DNA from: Trametes villosa
Taxonomy: Eukaryota > Basidiomycota > Agaricomycetes > Polyporales > Polyporaceae
Direction of reading: 5' to 3'
DNA length: 64,000 bases
NCBI GenBank assembly: GCA_002964805.2
Contig: PUDQ02000032.1
Span: 496,001-560,000, forward strand
Shown: one piece after another, positions 48,812 to 59,312 of the stretch
Position numbering within the stretch: position 1 is the stretch's first letter
Layout: the number at the start of each line of letters is the position of its first letter
The notes under the pieces: model-generated
Database searches by the model: none
Told to the model about the DNA's origin: nothing
Seen by the model: the letters and a program-made list of their open reading frames with translations, nothing else
Made by a program: the position numbers and the translations under genes

Positions 48812-50926
48812 ATGTCTCTGGCTCGCGCGACGAAGCTCCTCCCCAGATTCTCTGCTTGTCGACCACCATTACGAGCCCGGACACTCGCCACATCGTCCGC
48901 AGGCCCAAGTACTCCGAGGCCTAAACTTCTCAGTGCTCGACGAATAGCCACAGTCGGCCTGGTATCTGGTGCGGTTCTTGGAACGTCGCTGCTTGCCCCG
49001 GTCGTATATGCGGACGCGGTAGCAAACCCCGAGGCCTCAGACAAGGCCGGGCGGAGCTCACCAGCACCCGCTACACCGCTCTCAGCGCTGGTGAGGACGT
49101 ACGTCGTGTACTCACTATGCTCCATCCCCCCGCTCGTCGACTGGTCCCCCGTCATCCTCTCCACACTGCTCTCCATACCGGGTCTCAAGCAGGTCACTGA
49201 ACTTGTGGTCCGCTACACCTTCTTCAACCAGTTCGTCGGTGGCGACAGCGCGGAGGAGGCTCTCCCCGTCCTTGAACAGCTCCGCGCGGAGAACAAGGGC
49301 GTCCTCTTCGTTTACAGCGTCGAGGTCGACGAGAGCGCACCCGGATCCGCCGCCCCCGCCGCGCTCTCCGCGCACAAGCAGATCGTGGCCGAAACGCTGC
49401 ACTGCATCGACGTCGCGGCCGACTTCGAGGACAAACACGCGTCGTCCGACGGCGGCAAGGGCACCTGGGTTGCCATCAAGCTCGTGCGTGCCCCGTCCAT
49501 GTTCCGCCCGGCGGTGCCAAAGTGTCCGTGTGACTGACAGTTGGCGGCAGAGCGCGATGGTGCCCGACGCGGAGGCGCTCCGGCGGCTCTCGAAACACCT
49601 CGTCGACACGCGCCCGCCGTCGACCCCGCGCGTCGCGTTCCCGGGCTGCCCGCGCGCGAGCGACCTCGACGTCCTATCTACGCGCGCGCCCGCCGGGACG
49701 CTGTCGGAAGCGGACGTGGCGGCGCTCTGCGAGCTTCGGGATGACCTTGCCGCCATCTGCGAGCGCGCTCGCGCACGAGGGATCAGGATAACGGTAGATG
49801 CAGAACACAGGTAAGCATTCGTCCCGTTCGTAGTAAACTCCTTGCTAAAGCTGGTGAAGTTGGTACCAGGTAGGCAGCCCGACTGTGCATTGGGGTTAGA
49901 ATAGACCTTAACCCTATTCTGGTAGCCCGCCATAGATTCGTTCACCCTGGACATGATGCGCAAGTTTAACAAGCTCCCTTCACCTCCGAAGACCTCCTGG
50001 TTCTCGCGGAAGGACTCGCCACTACCGTCTGCCGGTACACAACCCCTGATCTACAACACGTTCCAAGGCTACCTCCGCCGGTCAGTGGACTACACTCTCA
50101 ACAGACACGCCTCCGCTAACAAGACTCTCCTTCAGGACGCCCGAATACCTCGCGCAGAGCATCGCAGACGCGCGCGCAGGCGGGTACGCGCTCGGCGTGA
50201 AGCTCGTCCGCGGCGCATACCACCCACACGAGATGGAGGTGCACAAAGCCGCGCTTCCCTCGCGCATCGAGCGCACCACGCCCTCCGGCACGCACGAGCT
50301 CTCGATCTCCCCGGACAACATGCCCCCCGTGTGGCTCGCGAAGGACGAGACAGACTCGTGCTACGACGCGAGCGTGCGCATGCTCGTTGCGCTCGTGCGC
50401 GAGGACGTCGAGCGCGTCGCGCGCGGGGCGCCGGGCCCGGCGATCGGCGCGCTGTTTGGGACGCATAACTGGGAGAGCGCGAATTTGGTGATCGATGAGC
50501 TTGTGCAGCAGGGGCTGGCCACGAAGATGGGCAAGGGCGCGGACGAGAGCGTGTGGATCAGCGACGCAGCGATGAAGCGAGTTGCCGTCGCGCAACTATA
50601 TGGTACGTGGCCTACTAGGTACTCTACTACCTCATAGGCACTGACTATATGCTCTCCATAGGCATGTGCGACGCGCTCACAGACCACCTCGTGCACCGTA
50701 CGCGCACAACGTCGCCGTTTGTGCTGAAGTACCTGCCCTACGGTAGTCTCGCAGAGGTCGGTAACATCACCAGCATACAGGCAGCTGCTGACAATGCTGG
50801 TCATTATAGGTCATGCCGTACCTCAGCCGACGCGCAATCGAGAACAAGTCGGTACTCGGAAACGGTGGGGCTGCAAGCGAGCGCAAACGCGCCGCCTCCG
50901 AGATCCGGACCAGGCTGTTTGGTTGA
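48812..50926 (+). CDS. Proline dehydrogenase, mitochondrial, tandem copy 1
   Basis: Proline dehydrogenase (FAD-dependent) oxidises proline to P5C in the mitochondrial inner membrane. The start at 48812 gives MSLARATKLLPRFSACRPPL, an arginine-rich, acid-free N-terminus typical of a mitochondrial presequence. The barrel motifs are VAIKLSAMVPDAEALRRLSK, TVDAEHSWYQPAIDSF, GYALGVKLVRGAYHPHEM, GALFGTHNWESANLVIDEL, FVLKYLPYGSLAEVMPYLSR and RRAIENKSVLGNGGA; these carry the FAD- and proline-binding residues of the family. SWYQ is encoded across a 10-nt micro-exon at 49860-49869. The protein ends RTRLFG with TGA at 50924-50926. It is followed by a second copy on the same strand. Confidence 0.92.
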
Positions 50927-51687
50927 GCTCACCGTAAGCACTTGCACTGGGTTGATACTGAGGACTCAGGCCGTTAGATTGGACTTCTTGGATGAACCTT
51001 GGTGTGCCGGATAGATCGTATACTACGAGTTGCTGTAGACTCAGAGTACCGTCGACTAATCCTTATATTTGCTCTAAACCTCCAACAGCCTCTATACACG
51101 CAGTGTTCCGCAGCTGCGCTAGCTGGACGCGTCCTGAATACACGCGGTAGGTGGGTGTTAGCTCACATGACCGCGTCAGGGCGCAGCAGTGTGGCTGGAG
51201 CTGGCTGCTGGACTCAGATAGTCTATCTTCAGCCTTCCACCGCGGCCCGGAGGATGTATCTCGGGCACCCATGACCTGGTACGTGTATTGCTTAAATTGC
51301 CAACGTACCCCGAGCTCACATTGACCAGACTTTCGTCCCCGTCCAGTTCATAACAGAGAGACGCAGTAGCTCCCCAATTGACCAGAGTGGCCGATGCTAC
51401 CAGCTGCAGTACCCTGCGTAAAGACGAGCGAGCAGTTCGGTAAACACCACCAGTCCGATAACACCCCACCGCCTATCCACTCGAGCTCATATCATATCAA
51501 AAGATACCGCACCTAGGTCCGGACCTTGTCTCTCGGTACGTGTGCATGTGTATTCCAGTACGTACCAGGCAACGTGCCCGCTGACCTGGCTATCGCCGTG
51601 CACGCAGATCATGTATGTAGCACCTTGGGGCGCAAAGGGCTTTCTGAATGCGAACGCCCCACCTACGACGCATCTTGACCTCCAGAC
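50927..51687. other. Intergenic region between the two PRODH copies
   Basis: The 761 bp hold the 3' flank of copy 1 and the promoter of copy 2. No repeat copy or RNA gene recognised. Confidence 0.5.
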
Positions 51688-53951
51688 ATGACGATGACCC
51701 ATCCTCTCCTGGCCCGCGCGACACACAGGCTGCTCTCGAGAAGTCGCGCACCTCCACAGGTGACCCTGCGCGCACGAGCGATCGGCATTTCCTCGTCATC
51801 ATCCGCTCCACGATCCAAGTTCTTCACACTTCGCCGACTGACCGCGGTCGGGCTTGCGTCAGGCGCAGTTTGGGGAGCGTCGATCTTCGCGCAAGACGCG
51901 CGCGCCGGAGCTACCGCAACCGCGGATGCGCACGCCCCGAGCGTACGCGGCGACGGCAGACCGCCGACCCCGCTCTCCGAGCTGGTCCGCACGTACGTCG
52001 TGTTCGCGTTTTGCTCGGTTCCTACCTTCGTGGAGTGGTCTCCCGCGCTCCTCGCCGCGTTATGCTCTGTGCCAGGTCTGAAGCAAGTGACCGAGGCAGC
52101 CGTGCGCGCGACGTTCTTTAACCAGGTAAGGCCCCTACACGTGTCGCTCCAACCCGGGGTACTAACATGTTGCGTGGGTAGTTTGTAGGCGGCGACACAG
52201 CGGAGGACGCGCTCCCGCTGATCGAGGGCCTGCGCGCGCAGAACACAGGGTGCCTATTCGCGTACAGTATCGAGGTCGACGAGGCGGAAGCGTCCGGACA
52301 CGCAAAGGAGGGCAAATCGGCAGCTGCAGAGACGGCCGCGCACAAGCACGTTGTACGCGAGACGCTGCACTGCATCGATGTCGCTGCAGATTTTGAGGAC
52401 CGGTATACCGGCGGGAGGACGACTGGACGGCGGACATGGGTCGCGATCAAGCTGGTGTGTGCTCTTTGAACTTCTATCATTCATTGTCATGGCATGTGAA
52501 GGGACTAACGACTTCGCACGACAGAGCGCGATGGTCCCGGACGCAGAGATCCTCCGCAGATTTTCGAAGTATCTCGTGGACAGCCGCCCGCAGACCACCG
52601 CGTCCGTCGCGTTTCCAGGGTGTCCTCTTCCGTCGGACCTAGACATGTTGGCTGCACCAAGCAAGGCTTCTGGTGTGCTCACCGATGCCGAGGTCACCGC
52701 ACTGAAGAAGCTGCGCGAGGACCTTGTCGCAATCTGCGCGCGCGCGAGGGAACGAGGGGTGCGGCTCATCTTCGATGCTGAATACAGGTAAGGTCCATCG
52801 TCCTGAGTTGTGGTGCGCGTCGCTGAGAGTGGATCGCGATAGCTGGTATGAGGTACGGTCCATGCCACACCTGCACTTCCTCCCGCGTGGTGACTGAAAC
52901 CATTCTAGCCTGCGATAGATGCGTTCACTCTAGACATGATGCGTAAGTTCAACAAGTTACCAGCGCGAGCAAAGTCCTGGTTTGGCGGGGCAAAGAAGAC
53001 GGAGCAGTCATCCGCGGAGGTACAGCCACTTATATACGCCACCTACCAAGCCTACCTCCGCAGGTGAGCCTCTCCGGCTCAGGTCGTGATACGGCGAGCC
53101 CAACGCTTACCTCCGGGTGCCCGCCCAGGACACCAGAGTACCTGGCTCAGAGCATCGCCGCGGCGCGGCAGGAAGGCTACGCACTCGGCGTAAAGCTCGT
53201 GCGCGGCGCATACCACCCACACGAGCTCGTCGCACATCCCTCCACCTCCGCGACAGCAGACGCCTCGCTCGCCTCACCCTCGACCTCAACATCCCTCTCG
53301 ATCTCCCCGGACCCGGTGCCCCCCGTGTGGACCGCAAAGGCAGACACGGACGCGCGGTACAATGCGGGCGTGCGCACGCTCGTGCGTGCGGTGGCGGAGG
53401 ACGTCGCGCGCGACGGGCCGCCGGCGCTCGGCGTACTTTTCGGGACGCACAACTGGGAGAGCGCGGGTTTGATTGTGGACGAGCTCGTCGGGCAGGGCTT
53501 GGCTCGCCGTGTGGATGGAGCGGTTGTGGAGGTGTCGGACGAGGTGGCGGAGAGAGTGACGCTTGGGCAGCTGTATGGTGAGTTTGCGTGCACCGTGCTC
53601 GGACCGAGGATGCTGAGATGGATATGCTGACTACGGTGCGTCGGAGCAGGAATGACCGCTGCGCTGACGAGCCACCTTGTCGGACGAGTGCGCTCTTCGT
53701 CCCCGTTCGTCATCAAGTACATCCCGTACGGTCGCTTGTCCGAGGTGCGTGATTTCACCTCCATGTCTCAAGGCTCTCTCGAAGCCGGGGCCGAGCATGT
53801 ATGCAAGGAGTGCTGACGTGGTGTCGGACCGTAGGTCATGCCATACCTCAGTCGTCGGGCGATCGAGAACAAGTCAGTACTGGGCAACGGTGGGGCGGTG
53901 GAGGAACGCCGGAGGGCTGCTGCGGAAATTTGGGCTCGAATTGTCGGATGA
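51688..53951 (+). CDS. Proline dehydrogenase, mitochondrial, tandem copy 2
   Basis: A paralogue of copy 1 with the same gene structure. The start at 51688 gives MTMTHPLLARATHRLLSRSR, again a plausible mitochondrial presequence. The core reads WVAIKLSAMVPDAEILRRFS, FDAEYSWYEPAIDAFTLDMM, GYALGVKLVRGAYHPHELVA, GVLFGTHNWESAGLIVDELV and FVIKYIPYGRLSEVMPYLSR, then RRAIENKSVLGNGGA. The tail ends WARIVG with TGA at 53949-53951. The S-W-Y-E segment is again made by a 10-nt micro-exon (52843-52852), so the intron pair predates the duplication. The middle region (residues around TSATADASLASPST) differs most from copy 1. All expected catalytic segments are intact, so both enzymes are probably active, perhaps with different regulation. 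Confidence 0.92.
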
Positions 53952-54987
53952 CGGCGCATGGAGTACTGGAGTACCAGTGTACATGGTTATTGCTGTGTGA
54001 AATATTTGGGGTCTTCCGCATATGCGCATGAACCTTACGGCTGTGCACATTCCGTTCTTCGTATTGCTGCCAAGAGCACACCAAGGTTTGGCTTTTGTCG
54101 CGGTTTCTACGTTGCAACACCAGTACGTGCCACGTATGAACGAGCAGCTATAGACGACCCGAGCTACGCAATAGGAATAATACCGAGAATAAGCAGAGAC
54201 CGACAGACGGGGCGAGACGATGGACAAGACTACTGTAACTGCGGGCGTGGACGTGGGTGCGTGTGCGGCTGCATGGGCGAGCGGGGGTGCGAGGGCGGAC
54301 ATGAGAAGAGCATGCAGGGATGGTACTGTAGTCAACACGGACACGACACAGCGGGAGGGGCGGGGCGGAACGGGGCGGAACGGGGACGTGTGGTTACGGG
54401 TAACTGGCAACTAGTACTAGTACTGGTGAGCTATGGGGCGGGCGTGCGGCAACAAAGACTGTCTCCCAGAAGGTCCGTCAATGTACCGCTATACGACCGA
54501 ATGCAGGGGAGCCGAGACCGAGAGTGAGAGTGATGGTGAGAGACGGAGAGACTAGTGAGCGTGGTGAGCGAGCGTGCGAGGGTAGGAGATGCGGGTGGGG
54601 CGACGTACGGCGCAGCGTACATCTGCGTACTGTAGAGACCGGGCGACGTGCGTCATAGTATTACACGTGAGGATTGAGGGGTATACTATAACTTGGATGA
54701 GATCGGAGACCGCGGATAATCGATCCAAAAAGCCGGGGGTCGTGCACGAATACGTAGGGTGAATGTTGAAGACGTTTAGGGGGTGGGGTGAGGGGACAAC
54801 GTGGAACGGGGAAGCGGAGAAAGGGGAGTGAACGGGGGTAAAGGCAAACCGCGTGTGCAGGAATGAAACCGGAGAGGTATTGCGGCACTAGACTAGGACT
54901 GTGGTTTCGTATTTTCGCCAAGGGTGAAAAGATGGACAGCAAATATTGTAGCGACAAGACGACAACGACCAAGCCATGTTCGTAGCG
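53952..54987. other. Convergent intergenic region, G-rich
   Basis: The 1 kb between PRODH copy 2 and the Bni4-like gene has no supported gene. Around 54356-54388 a 10-bp unit CGGGGCGGAA is tandemly repeated. The rest is purine-rich on +. Confidence 0.5.
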
Positions 54988-57799
54988 TTATACGAAGAAC
55001 TGGGTACTGCAGACATAGCATACGTCAGCATTCCGCATTTAGACCAGTGATGAAGACGGCGACGTACTGAACGCGACTGGCGGCGTGCACCTCCATTTCC
55101 TCCATTTTATAGGAGTTGAGCTCTTCCTTAATACGTTGCGCCAGCGCTGGTGTCAGCCTACTCCATGTCGCCGGCTCGCTCCGCCGGTCGTATACCGTCG
55201 CTGGGAAGGTGTCGTACACAGACAGGTTCGCCGCGAACGCGAGACGCTTCGACGGCGCCGTCTGTGAACGATGCGTGAGGGTCGGCGGGTTCGCGGAGTG
55301 CAATGACAGTGTCGGGGCCGACGAGTTCGGGTGGTTGAAGAGAGCCTTGTCCGGCGCAGAAGGGCCCACCGTCTGGGCAGGCTCCTCGTGCTTTGGCGAC
55401 TCGATAGCAAGGCCGTTCGAATCGAAGGAAAGCGGAGGCAAGAAAGACCCGGAGCCCTGTGGTGAATGCCCGTTCGCCGAACCGTGCTTGTGGAGACCGT
55501 CGATCTGGGCGGGGTCCGACGGCGGAAGGTGCCCGAGGGGTGGCACTTCGGGGTTGGGCTGCGCCGAGTCGTACGAATTGGACCGCATGCGGGTGAATGC
55601 CGGGTTGGGTGGGAGGTAGGCATCCTGAGAGTACTCGGTCCCATCTGGACGTGCTGTTGGAAACGATTAGGTCAAGCACACTCAGATGACAGAGGACTTA
55701 CACTTCAGAATGCCCTTTGCAGGCTTCAATGTCCGCTCGATGCTGCGACGGACGTTGATCGCCCACGGCTCCATCTCCTCGTCGTCCTCGAGGCTCGTGC
55801 TGTCAAGAGCCTGGCGAATCGTGACGTCCTCCTCCTCGTGCGCCTCATTCCAGTCCTCGTCATCTTCCCAGCCCTCGATGCTGTAGTTCTGGGAGTGATT
55901 CGCGTGTCCGAGATCGCTATGTCCATCTTCGCTATCCGAGTCATCGTGCTCGACGACGACGCGCGTCCCGTTCTCGCCAACGCGAGAAGAGCTGCCGGGC
56001 TTAGCGGGGGAAGCATCGCCCTGCCGGGTCGTCGTGTTCTTCTCCCATGTCGTCGGCAGCGGGCCCTGGTTCGAGGCGGCAGCAGCCGCGGCAGCGCGAG
56101 CTTCAGCCTCGGCCTTCGCTCGTGCTGCAGCTTCTGCGTTCGTCTTGAGGGTGTGCTGACGCGCCAGCCGTGCAGCGGGACTGAGCCCCGCCATCTCCGG
56201 GCTCGCGTTCCAATCCGAGCGATCGACCTCGGCAGTGGCATGCGACACGCTGGGCTCGACGGTCGCGGCCTTCTCGCCTTTCTTCTTCTTACTCTTCTTC
56301 CCCGGGGTGCCCTCCTCCGCATCCTCCTTGTCCTTCTTGTCCTTGAACAGAGACGTAATGCCAGCAAGCGAGTTCCGACGCGCGAGCTTCCCGATGTTGC
56401 CGAGCTTCCGGATGACCATCGAGGCAGACGACATCGTCGACGAGAGCGAGATATTGTCGGTAGAGCGATTGAGCTTCGAGTTGAACAGCGAGCGCGACTT
56501 CTTCTTCTGCACGGTGGCGGTGGAGTCGCCGTCGTCCATGGCAAGTGTCGTACTCGAACCGACGCTCGACTGGCTAGGTCGTGCGGCGTGGGCCCGCGTT
56601 GCAGTGTCTTCGTCCTCCTCTTCCCGAAGCGCATTGTTAGCGTTGAGCGATAGCGCCCGTCGCAGTCGCCCCTTCAATCCAGCACTCCGCACCCCTGCCG
56701 CAGGCTCCAGCATCGCCGCCAGATCGCTATCGTCACGAGACATACGCTTCTCTGCTGCCGTGAATGTGCCTTGGGACAAGGGCGACGGTTTCCGCAGGTT
56801 CACGGTGCTTGGGGAAGGCGCAGCGGCGGATGACGTCGACGCGGCTGGGGCAGGGGTGGGACGAGAAGACGCGTTCGACGATGTCGAGCCGGTGCGCTGG
56901 TGAACACGGGGAGCGGAGACGGGGTTGCTGGACGGTGCGGGGGGCGTAGCTGGGGACGTGGCTGTCCTGCCATGACCGTTGCTGTTACTGCTGGACGACT
57001 TTGTATGTGAATGGCCAGAGGTGGGGGTGCTAGCCACAGGAGCGGGGCCTTGCGTGCTGTTCGTGCGTTGTCGCTGGCTCCCAGATTGCGATGAACCCGA
57101 GTTAACCGACGTGGAGGAACCCGCAGCGTCAGCATGCGCGTAAGGGGGCTTGAAAGGACCCGTGTGCTGAGGCCCAGAACGCCAGTCGTCTTGGTTTTGA
57201 GACCCATGACGCTGTGGACGGCGGTAGGGATGATAACCGCCGTACTGGGAACCCTGCTCGGATGGGGGACCTTGCGAGTAGCCCATCGGGAGCTGCGAGG
57301 GGTGAGGGGGAGGCGTTCCGCTCGGGAAGGGACTGAATCCGGGCACGGGGCTCTGGCCGAAATAGTCGGGGGAAGGGTTTCCACCGCTGCGACTCCGCTG
57401 GCTGCCCGGCTGGGACATCTGCGACATTTGATGAGCCTGGTTGAGCAGCATCTGCTGGTACGCCCACTGGGCGAACTGGGCGTTAGCAGGGTCGTAGTAT
57501 TGCATCTGCCCTTGCTGAGGGTGGCCGGGGTGACCGTGCATGGGGTACGGCTGCTGATGGGGATTTTGATAGAACTGGGGGTAGTACTGCTGGGGCGAGG
57601 GCGTCCAGCCTGCTTGCTGCTGCTGCTGGACGGGGTAGGGGTATGGCTGTTGCTGGGGCATGGGGGACTGTGCGAGGGAGTGTTCGTTTGCGGGCGAAGA
57701 GCGCTGGCGGGGTGCGGAGGCGTTGATGGAGTTGGGCGAAGGCGCGTCCATGGTATGATCTCTAGGTGGATGCCAGTCTTGAGGAGCAAGAACGGCCAT
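54988..57799 (-). CDS. Bni4-like PP1-binding scaffold (C-terminal domain)
   Basis: Three exons (57799-55702, 55653-55068, 55006-54988) join in frame to 900 residues. The N-terminal 650 residues are disordered: Gln/Pro/Tyr-rich (QQQQQAGWTPSPQQYYPQFY), then Ser/Thr/Ala-rich. The C-terminus holds the fungal module known from yeast Bni4/Afr1: an RVxF-like PP1 docking element (KRLAFAANLSVYDTFPATVY) followed by DRRSEPATWSRLTPALAQRI and KEELNSYKMEEMEVHAASR. Bni4 tethers PP1 and chitin synthase to septins at the bud neck. The last intron is easily missed; a 19-nt terminal exon (54988-55006) gives HTQFFV and a stop, restoring the conserved SRxxTxFF ending. Two candidate starts exist, at 57799 and 57751. 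A Bni4 role is inferred from the C-terminus only. Confidence 0.7.
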
Positions 57800-58117
57800 G
57801 GACTGCGCGTCGAGCAGAATACGCCTAGACCTTGCTGGACGCGCGAAATGAGGACGCGAGGAACGTGGTCGTTAAACGGGATGGGGGACAACGGAAGTGG
57901 AGAAAGGCAACGGTTAGATACGGTCACGGAGGCGTCAAGCTCACGCACAGAAGTCCTAGCAACTGTTTTAAGGAGAGGGGGCGGAAATGAACGGAGAAGT
58001 GGGCGGGCGGGGAGGGGCTGGGGACGAGGGTGTTGTCGTCGGGGCCGACGACGAGGAAGGCAGGCTGGCCAACGACTGCGACAACGTCAACGACAACGAC
58101 GGCGACCCAGGCGCCCG

Positions 58118-58616
58118 AGGACCTGGGAAAATACACTAAGAGCTCACATGCCATTTTGAGGCGTTTTGGCCTATTTTCGGGGGTCCCAATCTGGTCACTT
58201 TTCGGGGATTTTCACGTAACTTGCGGCCGGCTTCGCCGGAATCGGGGTTTCGGGGCATGCAACATGCTCGTAAGCGCCCGTTTGGCGCCCGTAAAATCGC
58301 CCGGTCGGCCGTTCTGAGACTAACGCAGATCAGGTTTTCCAGCTTCTGCTGTGCCGGAGAGCTAGTTTCTCGCCGCTCGGACGGCTGGCTGGTAAGAGTG
58401 CTGGGCCGGTCCGCCGCCCGCAGCCACCGCGAGCGGAAGGAGGCTTACTTTCGGGGGTCCGGCATGTATCCATCCGGCCTGAGGGTCATTTTCGGGATCT
58501 AAGCTGGGGCTCTTCCGGCCCCGTTTTCGGGGATTTGCACGTAACTTTTCGGGCCCTCCGGGCCCATTTTCGGGGATTCCGGCATGTGAGCTCTTGGTGT
58601 ATTTTCCCAGGTCCTG
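58118..58616. mobile_element. 499-bp MITE, hAT-like, with 35-bp terminal inverted repeats
   Basis: The ends are inverted repeats: left 58118-58152 starts AGGACCTGGGAAAATACAC, and right 58582-58616 is its reverse complement with a single mismatch over 35 bp. The element is flanked on both sides by the identical 8-bp direct repeat GGCGCCCG (58110-58117 and 58617-58624), a target-site duplication of the length made by hAT transposases. There is no internal ORF of transposase type, so it is non-autonomous. The interior has repeated blocks of TTTTCGGGGATTT and CACGTAACTT. It lies between the divergent Bni4-like and amidase genes, about 320 bp from the Bni4-like start, so it could influence that promoter. 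The hAT assignment rests only on the 8-bp duplication. Confidence 0.85.
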
Positions 58617-58624
58617 GCGCCCGT

Positions 58625-59312
58625 CTCTCCAGTCCGTGCCACCACGCACAAACACGCGCAAACATCCGATTATTCCTGATTCTCTCGCAACTTGATCTTG
58701 CCGACCTCCGCAGCCGCAGACTCAGTCCGCAACCATCATCTCCTCTTCCAACATATCTCGCGCATGCAATGCGCATCTCGCGCTGCTGGCGTGCATTCCA
58801 GCCTCTTCCAGACGCGCCGTACACGCAGAGGGCAGGCGGTGGAAGGGCTCAGTCAATGCATTCCGGCGGTCCGTACCCGAGAACCCATCGCCAATTGTGC
58901 AGACGTTGAAACGTTGACGGTTCTCCGGAGCGTCCGTACGCTCCGATTGGACACGCCATCACGCCTGAGTACGCTATGCCTTATCCGAATGCCCTTGTTC
59001 CCGGGACCCTACCAGTACCCCTCGGAACATGTTTCTGCACGCACACCACGACGCCCGGCAACAACAAGCAGAGCCCTTTCGCGAGCGTTCTCCGGCCTGC
59101 TCCTGGGCAGATGACAGGGCAAAACATATGGCGGTGGAGGTCCTCGCCGCGCCTTGGCTCGCGGCACGGACAGCGGAGACCGATGGCTGATGAGCGAAGA
59201 TCCGAGATCTGAGGAGTGTATACACTCTTCATCTTATCTCCTTCCATCCCCGCTGCCTTCGCACGACCTCCTTGAGCTAAGCGTCACAGATAAGCTATAC
59301 TCAACGCCCATC
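58625..59312. other. Intergenic region upstream of the amidase
   Basis: 688 bp of promoter and leader sequence. Small ORFs in several frames have no features. Confidence 0.5.
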
